Of a stretch of 18,038 bases of DNA, positions 7,118-18,038 are shown in pieces. Made by a program: the position numbers and the translations under genes. The stretch covers positions 1 through 18,038 of the forward strand of contig JAZFYD010000148.1 of assembly GCA_036443405.1 (NCBI GenBank). Reading direction: 5' to 3'. Each line of letters starts with the position of its first letter. The first letter of the stretch is position 1. Under the pieces are notes generated by a model. That model did no database searches, was not told the DNA's origin, and was given only the letters and a program-made list of their open reading frames with translations. The stretch comes from JAZFYD01 sp036443405. Lineage in GTDB: Bacteria > Planctomycetota > PLA2.

Positions 7118-7414
7118 TTAATAGAAGTCCTCGATCGCGAAACCTTCTTCGAGGTGCACGATCGCCTTCTTCCATGCGGGGCGCCGGCCCCAGTTGCGCC
7201 CGACACGCTTCAGCTTGCCGAGCATGTTCATCGTGCGCACTCTCACGACCTTGACGTCGAAGATCGCCTCGACTGCCTCGCGGATCTGGATCTTGTTGGC
7301 GCCGTCGTGCACCTCGAAGGTGTATGCACGGTGCCGTTCGGCCAAGCGTAGCCCCTTCTCGGTCACGCGGGGACGCCGCACGATCCGGTAGTGCTCTTCC
7401 GTCGCCTTAGGCAT
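7118..7414 (-). CDS. rplW: Large-subunit ribosomal protein L23 (uL23)
   Basis: L23 sits at the tunnel exit and is the main docking site for trigger factor and signal recognition particle. The product is 98 residues, normal for bacteria. It shows IVRRPRVTEKGLRLAERHRAYTFEV (in parts: RRPRVTEKG and AYTFEVHDGANK) and the conserved VEAIFDVKVVRVRTMNMLGK around residues 48-67. The RVGRNWGRRPAWKKAIVHLEEG end follows the family pattern. Its start overlaps the end of rplD by 8 bases, with GGAGGAG upstream. A 20-base gap precedes rplB. Confidence 0.98.
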   Translation of the reverse strand: MPKATEEHYRIVRRPRVTEKGLRLAERHRAYTFEVHDGANKIQIREAVEAIFDVKVVRVRTMNMLGKLKRVGRNWGRRPAWKKAIVHLEEGFAIEDFY

Positions 7415-8036
7415 CGCCGTACTTCTCCTCCAGCGCTTTCAAAGCCGCTTCTTCGAAGATCAGGACGTTCTGGCGCAACACCTCGTACGCGTTCAAGTCG
7501 CTGACGACCCGGTACGCGGCACCGGGAATGTTGCGGCAGGACATCCATACCGCCTCGTTGTGCTTCTCCGGCACGACGAGGAAGGAGCTTTTGACATCGA
7601 TCTTGGCGAGCAGCGCGATGAAGTCCTTGGTCTTCGGCTTCTTGATGCCGAAGTCTGCGACGACGCGAACCTCGTTGTCATCGAGCTTGCCGCGAATCGC
7701 GCTGCGCAGCGCGGCACGACGGGCCCGCTTGGGCATCGCCCAGCCGTAGTCGCGCGGCTTTTTCGCGAACGCGACGCCGCCACCGCGGAATTGGGGCGCC
7801 TTGCGCGTGCCGTGGCGGGCGTTGCCGGTGCCCTTCTGGCGGTACATCTTCGCGGTCGTCCCGTTCACTTCACTGCGCGTCTTGGTGGAGTGGGTTCCCA
7901 CGCGCTGGCGGGCCTCCGCCATGATGACGGCCTCCTTCAGGAGGACGCGGCGCGCACGCTTGGTGAACAGGTCGGCTTCGACGGAACGGGTTTTGACCGC
8001 ACCGGAAGCATCGAGGTAGGGGATCGCGACGGCCAT
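7407..8036 (-). CDS. rplD: Large-subunit ribosomal protein L4 (uL4)
   Basis: L4 is an early-assembly 50S protein whose long loop lines the exit tunnel. In E. coli and relatives it also represses the S10 operon through the leader RNA and an RNase E interaction. The 209-residue product has the basic tunnel loop at about residues 47-100 (MYRQKGTGNARHGTRKAPQF then RGGGVAFAKKPRDYG). RRAALRSA follows, then a C-terminal globular part with KPKTKDFIALL. Length is normal (about 200-210). AAGGT lies about 10 bases upstream. It starts only 4 bases after the rpsJ stop; the gene normally between them, rplC, is absent. Confidence 0.97.
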   Translation of the reverse strand: MAVAIPYLDASGAVKTRSVEADLFTKRARRVLLKEAVIMAEARQRVGTHSTKTRSEVNGTTAKMYRQKGTGNARHGTRKAPQFRGGGVAFAKKPRDYGWAMPKRARRAALRSAIRGKLDDNEVRVVADFGIKKPKTKDFIALLAKIDVKSSFLVVPEKHNEAVWMSCRNIPGAAYRVVSDLNAYEVLRQNVLIFEEAALKALEEKYGDA

Positions 8037-8040
8037 GGAA

Positions 8041-8343
8041 TCAGACCTTGATCCGAATGTCGACCCCCGCCGGCATGTTGAGCTTGCTCAACGCGTCGAC
8101 AGTCTTGGCCGTGGGCTCGCTGATGTAGATGATCCGCTTGTGTGTGCGGATCTCGAATTGTTCCCGCGACTTCTTGTCGACGTGCGGGGAGCGCAACACG
8201 GTGTAACGCTCGATACGTGTGGGAAGGGGGACCGGCCCCGCGACTTTGGCGCCGGTGCGCTTCGCCGTATCGACAATGTCGACGGCGCTGCTGTCCAGCG
8301 ACTCGTGGTCGTACGCTTCCATTCGAATTCTGATCTCGTCCAT
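8041..8343 (-). CDS. rpsJ: Small-subunit ribosomal protein S10 (uS10 / NusE)
   Basis: S10 is a 30S head protein and, as NusE, joins NusB in transcription antitermination on rRNA operons. The 100-residue product begins MDEIRIRMEAYDHESLDSSA and contains the family motif TGAKVAGPVPLPTRIERYTVLRSPHVDKKSREQFEIRTHKR in consecutive segments (for example GPVPLPT near residues 37-43 and SPHVDKKSREQFEIRTHKR near 52-70). The end, KLNMPAGVDIRIKV, is also typical. Length is normal (about 101-105). It is the first gene of the S10-spc operon in this window and follows a 586-base non-coding stretch. The Shine-Dalgarno is weak. The next gene is rplD, not rplC. Confidence 0.98.
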   Translation of the reverse strand: MDEIRIRMEAYDHESLDSSAVDIVDTAKRTGAKVAGPVPLPTRIERYTVLRSPHVDKKSREQFEIRTHKRIIYISEPTAKTVDALSKLNMPAGVDIRIKV

Positions 8344-8548
8344 CGCTCTTGTCCGCTTTCCGCGTGCAAAAAACGTAAGAACGGGGCGAGAGCACGACCG
8401 CCGACCTCTCGGCCGGCAGCGCGTCGATCCGGGGCGGTATGACCGGCTCGGGCGACGAAGAGAGCGCCCGGAAAGGCGGACCAGGTCTCCTCGAAAGAGG
8501 ACTCGGATCCAGCTTGCCGCTTAGCGCCCCGCCGTGGGACTCGCGTCC

Positions 8549-8575
8549 GTTCCCTCGAGGGTCACCCCGAGGAAC
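8549..8575 (-). promoter_or_regulatory. Bulged hairpin in the rpsJ leader
   Basis: On the minus strand GTTCC pairs with GGAAC, TCG with CGA, and GGG with CCC, closing on a TGA loop with two single-base bulges: 11 pairs in 27 bases. It lies about 205 bases upstream of the rpsJ start. S10 operons of some bacteria carry leader hairpins bound by L4, so a regulatory role is possible, but no specific resemblance to the E. coli leader was recognised. Confidence 0.35.
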
Positions 8576-8735
8576 CGGGAATAGTACCGGGTTTGGGCAA
8601 TGTGCCTAGTTTCTTGGCCCCGCGTTTCAGGGGGCGACGGCGGACGATTTAAGGGGCGGGGCGGACGGAGCGTTTCTTGAGAATTCGCGCGGCCACGGGT
8701 CCCTGGTTTTTCGCGCCGCAGGTTTTCGGACGTCT

Positions 8736-8818
8736 TTGGTTGCGCAAGGTGCCAAGTGGCGCGGCGGTGGATCGTCTCATGCGCTTCGGATCGCGTTTCC
8801 GCCGCCTACCAGGCACCG
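8736..8818 (-). repeat. 83-nt imperfect palindromic repeat, copy 1 (upstream of rpsJ)
   Basis: The segment starts (plus strand) TTGGTTGCGCAAGGTGCCA and ends TACCAGGCACCG. The same boundaries and the same 83-base length recur at 11228-11310 in the same orientation, with 32 of the first 33 bases identical. Within the copy, GGTGCC...GTGGCGCGGCGG near one end pairs with CCGCCGCCTAC...GGCACC near the other, giving a long hairpin of about 70 bases. It lies between fusA and rpsJ, so it is downstream of one gene and upstream of the other. Confidence 0.85.
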
Positions 8819-8929
8819 CTTCATTGCTGCTCGGACCCGCGAGTTGTGCAGCGAAGCGGCGGAGGATGCGAACGGTTGACTCGCGGCGGGCGGATGTTGG
8901 TCGCGCCTATCCCGTTGAGGAGACGCTGT

Positions 8930-10990
<2,061 letters not shown>

Positions 10991-10997
10991 GAGCGAA

Positions 10998-11003
10998 CCG
11001 CAG
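10998..11003 (-). promoter_or_regulatory. Weak possible -10 box for fusA
   Basis: On the minus strand a TAGATT hexamer, four of six bases matching TATAAT, lies about 13 bases before the fusA ATG, with a poor TTGGGC 18 bases further upstream. By itself this is weak. It is listed because the segment resembles the one before rpsL: both read TANANTC, two bases, CGGTT, then ATG at the same distance, and both lack a Shine-Dalgarno. Confidence 0.2.
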
Positions 11004-11025
11004 AATCTACCCGATGCAGTGTTGT

Positions 11026-11054
11026 TGGCCCAACGGCTGACGTCGTTGGAGCGA
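11026..11054. repeat. 29-nt inverted repeat, fusA-proximal arm
   Basis: This arm (plus strand TGGCCCAACGGCTGACG, one base, CGTTGGAGCGA) is the reverse complement of 11407-11435 with a single mismatch at position 11043. The arm is itself nearly palindromic (CCAACG...CGTTGG). The two arms enclose 352 bases including the terminator and the 83-nt repeat. No flanking target-site duplication is visible. Confidence 0.8.
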
Positions 11055-11148
11055 TTGCCCTCCCTGGAGCGTACGCCCCACCGATCCCTGGGAACTCGTC
11101 CCGCAGGACCACGGACGTGGGGCGAGCTTCCGGTGATGGTGGTCTGTT

Positions 11149-11222
11149 CGAACTCGCAGGAGCCGCTCTCTCCGAGTTCGCGACTCCCGCCGGTTCGGAC
11201 TGTTCGTCCCGCGGGAACTCGG
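11149..11222 (-). promoter_or_regulatory. fusA leader with two mutually exclusive hairpins
   Basis: In transcription order there are three segments: A, CCGAGTTC (11222-11215); B, CGAACTCGG (11180-11172); and C, CGAGTTCG (11156-11149). B can pair with A over 8 bases, extended inside by CCCGC/GCGGG and GGAC/GTCC, or with C over 8 bases, extended by GAG/CTC. Both cannot form at once. A further CGAGTTC occurs at 11098-11092. The layout resembles an RNA switch or attenuator, but no ligand-binding family was recognised and no terminator follows directly. Confidence 0.4.
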
Positions 11223-11227
11223 ACCCG

Positions 11228-11310
11228 TTGGTTGCGCAAGGTGCCAGGTGGCGCGGCGGTCCAATCCCCCTGCGCTTCGAAACGCCCGCTCCTCCGCTTA
11301 CCAGGCACCG
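11228..11310 (-). repeat. 83-nt imperfect palindromic repeat, copy 2 (upstream of fusA)
   Basis: This is the second copy of the element at 8736-8818, with equal length and orientation. The ends are almost identical (TTGGTTGCGCAAGGTGCCA and TACCAGGCACCG) and TGCGCTTCG is kept in the middle, but the segments between differ. The hairpin arms remain pairable despite base changes (GGTGCCAGGTGGCGCGGCGG on one side; CCTCCGCTTACCAGGCACC on the other), which suggests structure is maintained. It begins about 30 bases downstream of the terminator T-tract. Confidence 0.85.
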
Positions 11311-11341
11311 ATCGCGGGTGGTCGTTGTTGCGGGTGCGAAC

Positions 11342-11371
11342 AAAAAAAAAGGCCACCCCGAAGGGCGGCCT
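11342..11371 (-). terminator. Rho-independent terminator after rpsG
   Basis: On the minus strand AGGCCGCCC pairs with GGGTGGCCT (nine pairs, one of them a G-U) around a TTCG tetraloop, followed at once by nine T residues. On the plus strand the stem has an A-C mismatch and no T-tract, so it acts on minus-strand transcripts. It lies about 95 bases after the rpsG stop and should end most transcription before fusA, separating fusA from rpsL-rpsG. Confidence 0.93.
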
Positions 11372-11406
11372 CTTGAAGATCGAAACCAGGGGTCGTCCGA
11401 CCCCTC

Positions 11407-11435
11407 TCGCTCCAACGGCGTCAGCCGTTGGGCCA
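11407..11435. repeat. 29-nt inverted repeat, rpsG-proximal arm
   Basis: This is the partner of 11026-11054, 28 of 29 bases complementary. Inside it CCAACGGC, GTCA, GCCGTTGG (11412-11431) is a perfect 8-bp hairpin with a four-base loop. It lies between the rpsG stop and the terminator. Confidence 0.8.
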
Positions 11436-11446
11436 GAAACATAACG

Positions 11447-11510
11447 AGATGGCGGAAGCCAACCCGTTACCACGCGAAGTGAGAGAACGCCTTATTGGCT
11501 TCCGCCATCT
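11447..11510 (-). repeat. Perfect 16-bp inverted repeat spanning the rpsG stop codon
   Basis: AGATGGCGGAAGCCAA at 11447-11462 is the exact reverse complement of TTGGCTTCCGCCATCT at 11495-11510. The second arm lies in the last codons of rpsG, encoding the conserved KMAEAN stretch. The first lies just past the stop. The 32-base loop holds the final codons and the TAA. In the mRNA this would be a strong hairpin closing over the end of the reading frame. Confidence 0.85.
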
Positions 11511-11940
11511 TATGGACGTTTTCGCGCGTAGTCATCGCGCCGCCCTCGCCATTGTAGGCGCTGATCAGCTCGTCTGCCAAAGCGCGGCCCAAGGGGCGGC
11601 CCTTCTTGCCTCGCGCTGCGTTCAGAATCCAGCTGATGGCCAGCATCTGCGCACGCTTGCGTGAAACCTCGGTGGGCACCTGGTACGTCGCACCACCGAC
11701 GCGCTTGCTGCGCACCTGGATGAGCGGACGGACATTCGAGAGCGCGGTCGTGAAGACCTCGAGCGGCTCCTTGTCCTTCATGCGCTCGGCAATGATGTCG
11801 AAGGCGCCGTAGACGGAACGCTGTGCCGTCGACTTCTTGCCTTCTTTCATGACGGCGTTGATGAACTTGCTGACGAGCTTGTTGTCGTGGACGGGATCGC
11901 CCTTCAACAGATGCTCTGTCGACTTGAACTTGCGCGGCAT
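11467..11940 (-). CDS. rpsG: Small-subunit ribosomal protein S7 (uS7)
   Basis: S7 nucleates assembly of the 30S head and contacts E-site tRNA; in E. coli it also represses the str operon. The 157-residue product starts MPRKFKSTEHLLKGDPVHDN and contains KFINAVMKEGKKSTAQRSVYGAF (in parts: KFINAVMKEGKKS and AQRSVYGAF). It also has QVRSKRVGGATYQVPTEVS near residues 76-94 and ends ENVHKMAEANKAFSHFAW. Length is typical (155-157). The ATG overlaps the rpsL stop as TAATG, with GAGG upstream. A 16-bp inverted repeat covers its stop codon, and a terminator follows about 95 bases later. Confidence 0.98.
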   Translation of the reverse strand: MPRKFKSTEHLLKGDPVHDNKLVSKFINAVMKEGKKSTAQRSVYGAFDIIAERMKDKEPLEVFTTALSNVRPLIQVRSKRVGGATYQVPTEVSRKRAQMLAISWILNAARGKKGRPLGRALADELISAYNGEGGAMTTRENVHKMAEANKAFSHFAW

Positions 11941-12311
11941 TACTTGGGCCTCTTGGCGCCGTACTTCGAACGGCCGCGGCGACGGTCATCCACACCCGCC
12001 GTGTCGAGGGTACCTCGCACGATGTGGTAACGGACACCCGGAAGGTCACGAACACGTCCACCACGAACGAGCACGATGGAGTGCTCCTGGAGGTTGTGGC
12101 CTTCACCACCGATGTAGGCGGTGACTTCCTTGCCCGTGGAAAGCCGCACGCGCGCGATCTTTCGCAGCGCCGAGTTCGGCTTCTTGGGGGTCATGGTCTT
12201 GACCTGGACGCAGACACCGCGCTTGGCGGGACATGCTTCCAGTGCGGGGGACTTCGTCCGGTAAACCTTGGGCTTACGGCCGTGTCGGATGAGTTGGTTG
12301 ATGGTCGGCAT
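11940..12311 (-). CDS. rpsL: Small-subunit ribosomal protein S12 (uS12), Arg at the streptomycin position 88
   Basis: S12 lies at the decoding centre and sets the accuracy of codon recognition. The 123-residue product starts MPTINQLIRHGRKPK and contains CPAKRGVCVQV, TPKKPNSALRK (Lys43 retained) and GEGHNLQEHSIVLVRGGRVRDLPG. In that last motif residue 88 is Arg, where streptomycin-sensitive bacteria such as E. coli and M. tuberculosis have Lys. The neighbouring Asp89, the site methylthiolated by RimO in E. coli, is kept. Length is typical. No Shine-Dalgarno precedes the ATG, unlike most genes in this window, and an extended -10-like TGATATACT ends 13 bases upstream. Its stop overlaps the rpsG start. 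Confidence 0.98.
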   Translation of the reverse strand: MPTINQLIRHGRKPKVYRTKSPALEACPAKRGVCVQVKTMTPKKPNSALRKIARVRLSTGKEVTAYIGGEGHNLQEHSIVLVRGGRVRDLPGVRYHIVRGTLDTAGVDDRRRGRSKYGAKRPK

Positions 12312-12324
12312 TGGGAAACCGGGG

Positions 12325-12333
12325 AGTATATCA
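12325..12333 (-). promoter_or_regulatory. Possible extended -10 promoter for rpsL
   Basis: The minus strand reads TGATATACT, an extended -10 (TGN followed by TATACT, five of six bases matching TATAAT). No recognisable -35 is seen 17 bases upstream, as is common for extended -10 promoters. The hexamer ends 13 bases before the rpsL ATG, so the transcript would have only about six untranslated bases. Confidence 0.35.
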
Positions 12334-12349
12334 GGCGTTCAAAGTGATT

Positions 12350-12379
12350 CTGGCCCGGCGGCTCGCGCCGCCGGGCCAG
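12350..12379 (-). promoter_or_regulatory. Perfect 13-bp hairpin between rpoC and rpsL
   Basis: CTGGCCCGGCGGC (12350-12362) is the exact reverse complement of GCCGCCGGGCCAG (12367-12379), with a four-base loop that reads GCGA (GNRA type) on the minus strand. It starts eight bases after the rpoC stop. No T-tract follows, so it is not a standard intrinsic terminator. It may be an attenuator, a 3'-end stabiliser or a processing site. Confidence 0.6.
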
Positions 12380-12386
12380 TAGTGTT

Positions 12387-16511
<4,125 letters not shown>

Positions 16512-16521
16512 TGCGCTACCC

Positions 16522-18038
16522 CTAGAAAACCTGCTTCACGAGCTCGAGATTCAGGGCCAGCCCCTTGATCTCGTTGGTGAGAACCTCGAAGGACACCGGC
16601 GTACCGGCCTCCAGGATGTTCTCACCCTTGACCATTGCTTCGTAGATCTTCATGCGGCCGTCGACGTCATCGGACTTGACGGTGAGAAGTTCCTGAAGCA
16701 CGTTCGCCGCGCCGTAGCCTTCGAGCGCCCAGACCTCCATCTCGCCAAAGCGCTGGCCGCCGAAGCGGGCCTTGCCGCCGAGCGGCTGCTGAGTGATGAG
16801 CGAGTAGGGGCCGGTTGCGCGGGCGTGGACCTTGTCATCCACCAGGTGGTGGAGTTTCAGCATGTACATGTAGCCGACGGTGACCTTCTGCTCGAACGGC
16901 TCGCCGGTACGGCCGTCGTATAGGGTCGACTGGCCGCTGGTCGGCAGGCCCGCTTTCTCGAGCAGGTCTTCGATGTCGGCCTCGTTGGCGCCGTTGAACA
17001 CCGGCGTGATGACCTGATACCCGAGCGCCTTGGCCGCGAGGCCCAGATGCGTCTCCAGGATCTGCCCGACGTTCATGCGGCTCGGCACGCCCAGCGGGTT
17101 CAGCATCATCTGAACCGGCGAACCGTCCTCGAGGTACGGCATGTCCTCCATCGGCACGATGCGGCTAATCACACCCTTGTTGCCGTGCCGGCCGGCGAGT
17201 TTGTCGCCGACGGACATGGTGCGCTTGGTCGCGATGTAGACCTTCACGAGTTCAAGCACGCCCGTGGGCAACTCGTCGCCGCGACTGAGGCGGTTCACGA
17301 GCTTGTTCTTCTCGGACTCGGCGAGATCGACCTGGTCGAAAACGTCCTTGAGGTACCGCAGGCGCTTCTCGCGCGAACGTGTCGCTTTCTCCTTCAGGAC
17401 CTGGCTGCGCACCCGATCGCGGATCTTCTTGAACTCGGTGCCGCTCAGCACCGCGCCGACGGTGAACGCCTTGCGGGATTCGGGATCCTTGAGCGCCGTG
17501 TCCCGGTTCTCCTCCATCGCGCGAATCGCCTGCTCCAGGAGTTCCTGGTAGCGGACGAGGAACTCGCGCTCGTGGCGCTTGATCTCCTGGAGGTTGCGTT
17601 GGCGTTCCTCCTCCGTGAGGTTGACCTTGCGGCTGAACTTCTGGGCCTCGATCACGATGCCCTCGACGCCGCTCGGCACCTCCAGCGAGTCGTTCTTCAC
17701 GTCCTCGCCGGCGCGGCCGAAGATCGCGTGCAGCAGCTTCTCCTCGGGGCTCAGCTCGCTCTTGGACTTGGGCGAGACCTTGCCGACGAGAATGTCGCCG
17801 GACCGCACGAACGTGCCGATCTGGATGATGCCCTCTTCGTCGAGGTTGCGCAGCGCGCGCTCGGAGACGTTCGGGATGTCGTTTGTGAACTCCTCCCGGC
17901 CGAGCTTGGTCTCGCGAATCTCGATCTCGAATTCTTCGATGTGGATCGAGGTGTATGTGTCTTCGCGAAGAAGCTCCTCGCTGATCACGATCGCATCCTC
18001 GAAGTTGTAGCCGTCAAACGGCATGAACGCGACGCGGA
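16522..18038 (-). CDS. rpoB: DNA-directed RNA polymerase beta subunit, C-terminal part (runs off window)
   Basis: The beta subunit holds much of the RNA polymerase active-site wall and the rifampicin pocket. Only about the last 504 residues are inside the window, beginning (R)VAFMPFDGYNFEDAI; by comparison with E. coli this is roughly the last 40 percent. The conserved GDKLAGRHGNKGV motif lies about 780 bases into the fragment and includes the two active-site lysines of the family. DMPYLEDGSPVQMMLNPLGVPSRMNVGQ follows (in parts: DMPYLEDG and LNPLGVPSRMNVGQ). The C-terminus has GGKARFGGQRFGEMEVWALE. An internal ATG at 18024 is not the real start. The rifampicin-resistance region lies outside the window. 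It is followed ten bases later by rpoC. Confidence 0.99.
   Translation of the reverse strand, partial: RVAFMPFDGYNFEDAIVISEELLREDTYTSIHIEEFEIEIRETKLGREEFTNDIPNVSERALRNLDEEGIIQIGTFVRSGDILVGKVSPKSKSELSPEEKLLHAIFGRAGEDVKNDSLEVPSGVEGIVIEAQKFSRKVNLTEEERQRNLQEIKRHEREFLVRYQELLEQAIRAMEENRDTALKDPESRKAFTVGAVLSGTEFKKIRDRVRSQVLKEKATRSREKRLRYLKDVFDQVDLAESEKNKLVNRLSRGDELPTGVLELVKVYIATKRTMSVGDKLAGRHGNKGVISRIVPMEDMPYLEDGSPVQMMLNPLGVPSRMNVGQILETHLGLAAKALGYQVITPVFNGANEADIEDLLEKAGLPTSGQSTLYDGRTGEPFEQKVTVGYMYMLKLHHLVDDKVHARATGPYSLITQQPLGGKARFGGQRFGEMEVWALEGYGAANVLQELLTVKSDDVDGRMKIYEAMVKGENILEAGTPVSFEVLTNEIKGLALNLELVKQVF

Larger units (their letters stand above)
8344..8929. other. Long non-coding stretch between fusA and rpsJ
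   Basis: This 586-base stretch contains no convincing gene on either strand; the short open frames in it are shadows or have no family features. Many bacteria carry tuf (EF-Tu) here, and it is absent. Minus-strand content, in transcription order: about 110 bases after the fusA stop, the 83-nt repeat copy at 8736-8818, a GC-rich segment, a bulged hairpin at 8549-8575, a six-bp GNRA-loop hairpin near 8401-8416, and a T6 run near 8368-8373. I see neither a clear terminator for fusA nor a convincing promoter for rpsJ, though one is probably present. Confidence 0.7.
10991..11466. other. Hairpin-rich non-coding stretch between rpsG and fusA
   Basis: These 476 bases hold no credible gene. In transcription order (minus strand) they contain one arm of an inverted repeat formed with the end of rpsG, a palindromic hairpin at 11412-11431, a hairpin at 11388-11405 (AGGGGTCG/CGACCCCT), the terminator at 11342-11371, repeat copy 2 at 11228-11310, alternative pairings at 11149-11222, a stem of GCCCCAC (11075-11081) with GTGGGGC (11117-11123), the second 29-nt inverted-repeat arm at 11026-11054, and the short region before fusA. 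The terminator means fusA probably has its own promoter inside this stretch. Confidence 0.8.

Noticed and set aside
8368..8373. T6 run on the minus strand before rpsJ as a terminator
   Set aside because: No stable stem lies directly upstream of it, and it stands about 25 bases before the rpsJ start.
8773..8829. 15-codon minus-strand leader peptide starting within repeat copy 1
   Set aside because: It has no ribosome-binding site and no regulatory codon run, and the corresponding frame is not conserved in the other repeat copy.
11095..11140. CRISPR-like sequence (translated fragment resembling peptides seen in misannotated CRISPR repeats)
   Set aside because: Only one occurrence exists, with no regularly spaced repeats in the window.
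11146..11156. GTTCGAAC resembling a tRNA T-loop
   Set aside because: No T-stem, anticodon arm or acceptor stem can be built around it; it is part of the CGAGTTC pairing segments.
11228..11310. 83-nt repeat as a tRNA or tRNA-like gene, because of GGTGCC...GGCACC ends
   Set aside because: The ends pair like an acceptor stem, but the interior forms one long hairpin rather than a cloverleaf.
10991..11473. N-terminal extension of the fusA frame by about 160 codons
   Set aside because: It crosses a terminator and hairpins and part of rpsG, and the normal EF-G N-terminus starts at the ATG at 10990.

Overview
This window is a bacterial core translation and transcription locus, transcribed entirely from the minus strand. 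Reading in the direction of transcription (right to left), it runs: 3' part of rpoB, rpoC, rpsL, rpsG, a rho-independent terminator, fusA, a long non-coding leader, then rpsJ-rplD-rplW-rplB-rpsS-rplV-rpsC-rplP-rpmC-rpsQ-rplN-rplX-rplE-rpsN-rpsH-rplF-rplR-rpsE-rplO and the first 61 codons of secY. All 25 genes are recognisable by family. I see no mobile gene, CRISPR array, tRNA, rRNA or accessory cassette, and no new multi-gene system. What is unusual lies in the gene content of the ribosomal operon and in the two long non-coding stretches on either side of fusA.

The organism is a GC-rich bacterium. Three features hint at the Planctomycetota or a related deep lineage: rpmD (L30) is missing between rpsE and rplO, S14 is the short zinc-binding type, and the EF-G is divergent with an altered domain IV tip, as might be expected of an spdEFG-type protein. 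This placement is an inference with low confidence. It rests on remembered family features, not on a tree.

Layout. Positions 11467-18038 hold rpoB, rpoC, rpsL and rpsG; rpoB-rpoC and rpsL-rpsG are tightly packed, with 75 bases carrying a perfect 13-bp hairpin between rpoC and rpsL. Positions 10991-11466 hold a 16-bp inverted repeat across the rpsG stop codon, two more hairpins, a strong terminator with a T9 tract, an 83-nt repeat, and a fusA leader in which one segment can pair with either of two partners. fusA occupies 8930-10990. Positions 8344-8929 are non-coding and hold the second copy of the 83-nt repeat plus a bulged hairpin; no tuf gene is present there. Positions 1-8343 are the S10-spc operon, with start and stop codons overlapping or a few bases apart almost throughout.

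The most notable gene-content point is that rplC (L3, normally universal and placed between rpsJ and rplD) is absent: only four bases separate rpsJ from rplD. Most internal operon genes have a recognisable Shine-Dalgarno sequence, but rpsL and fusA have none. Both show a similar TANANT box 13 bases before the ATG, which suggests nearly leaderless transcripts or shared promoter architecture at those two starts.
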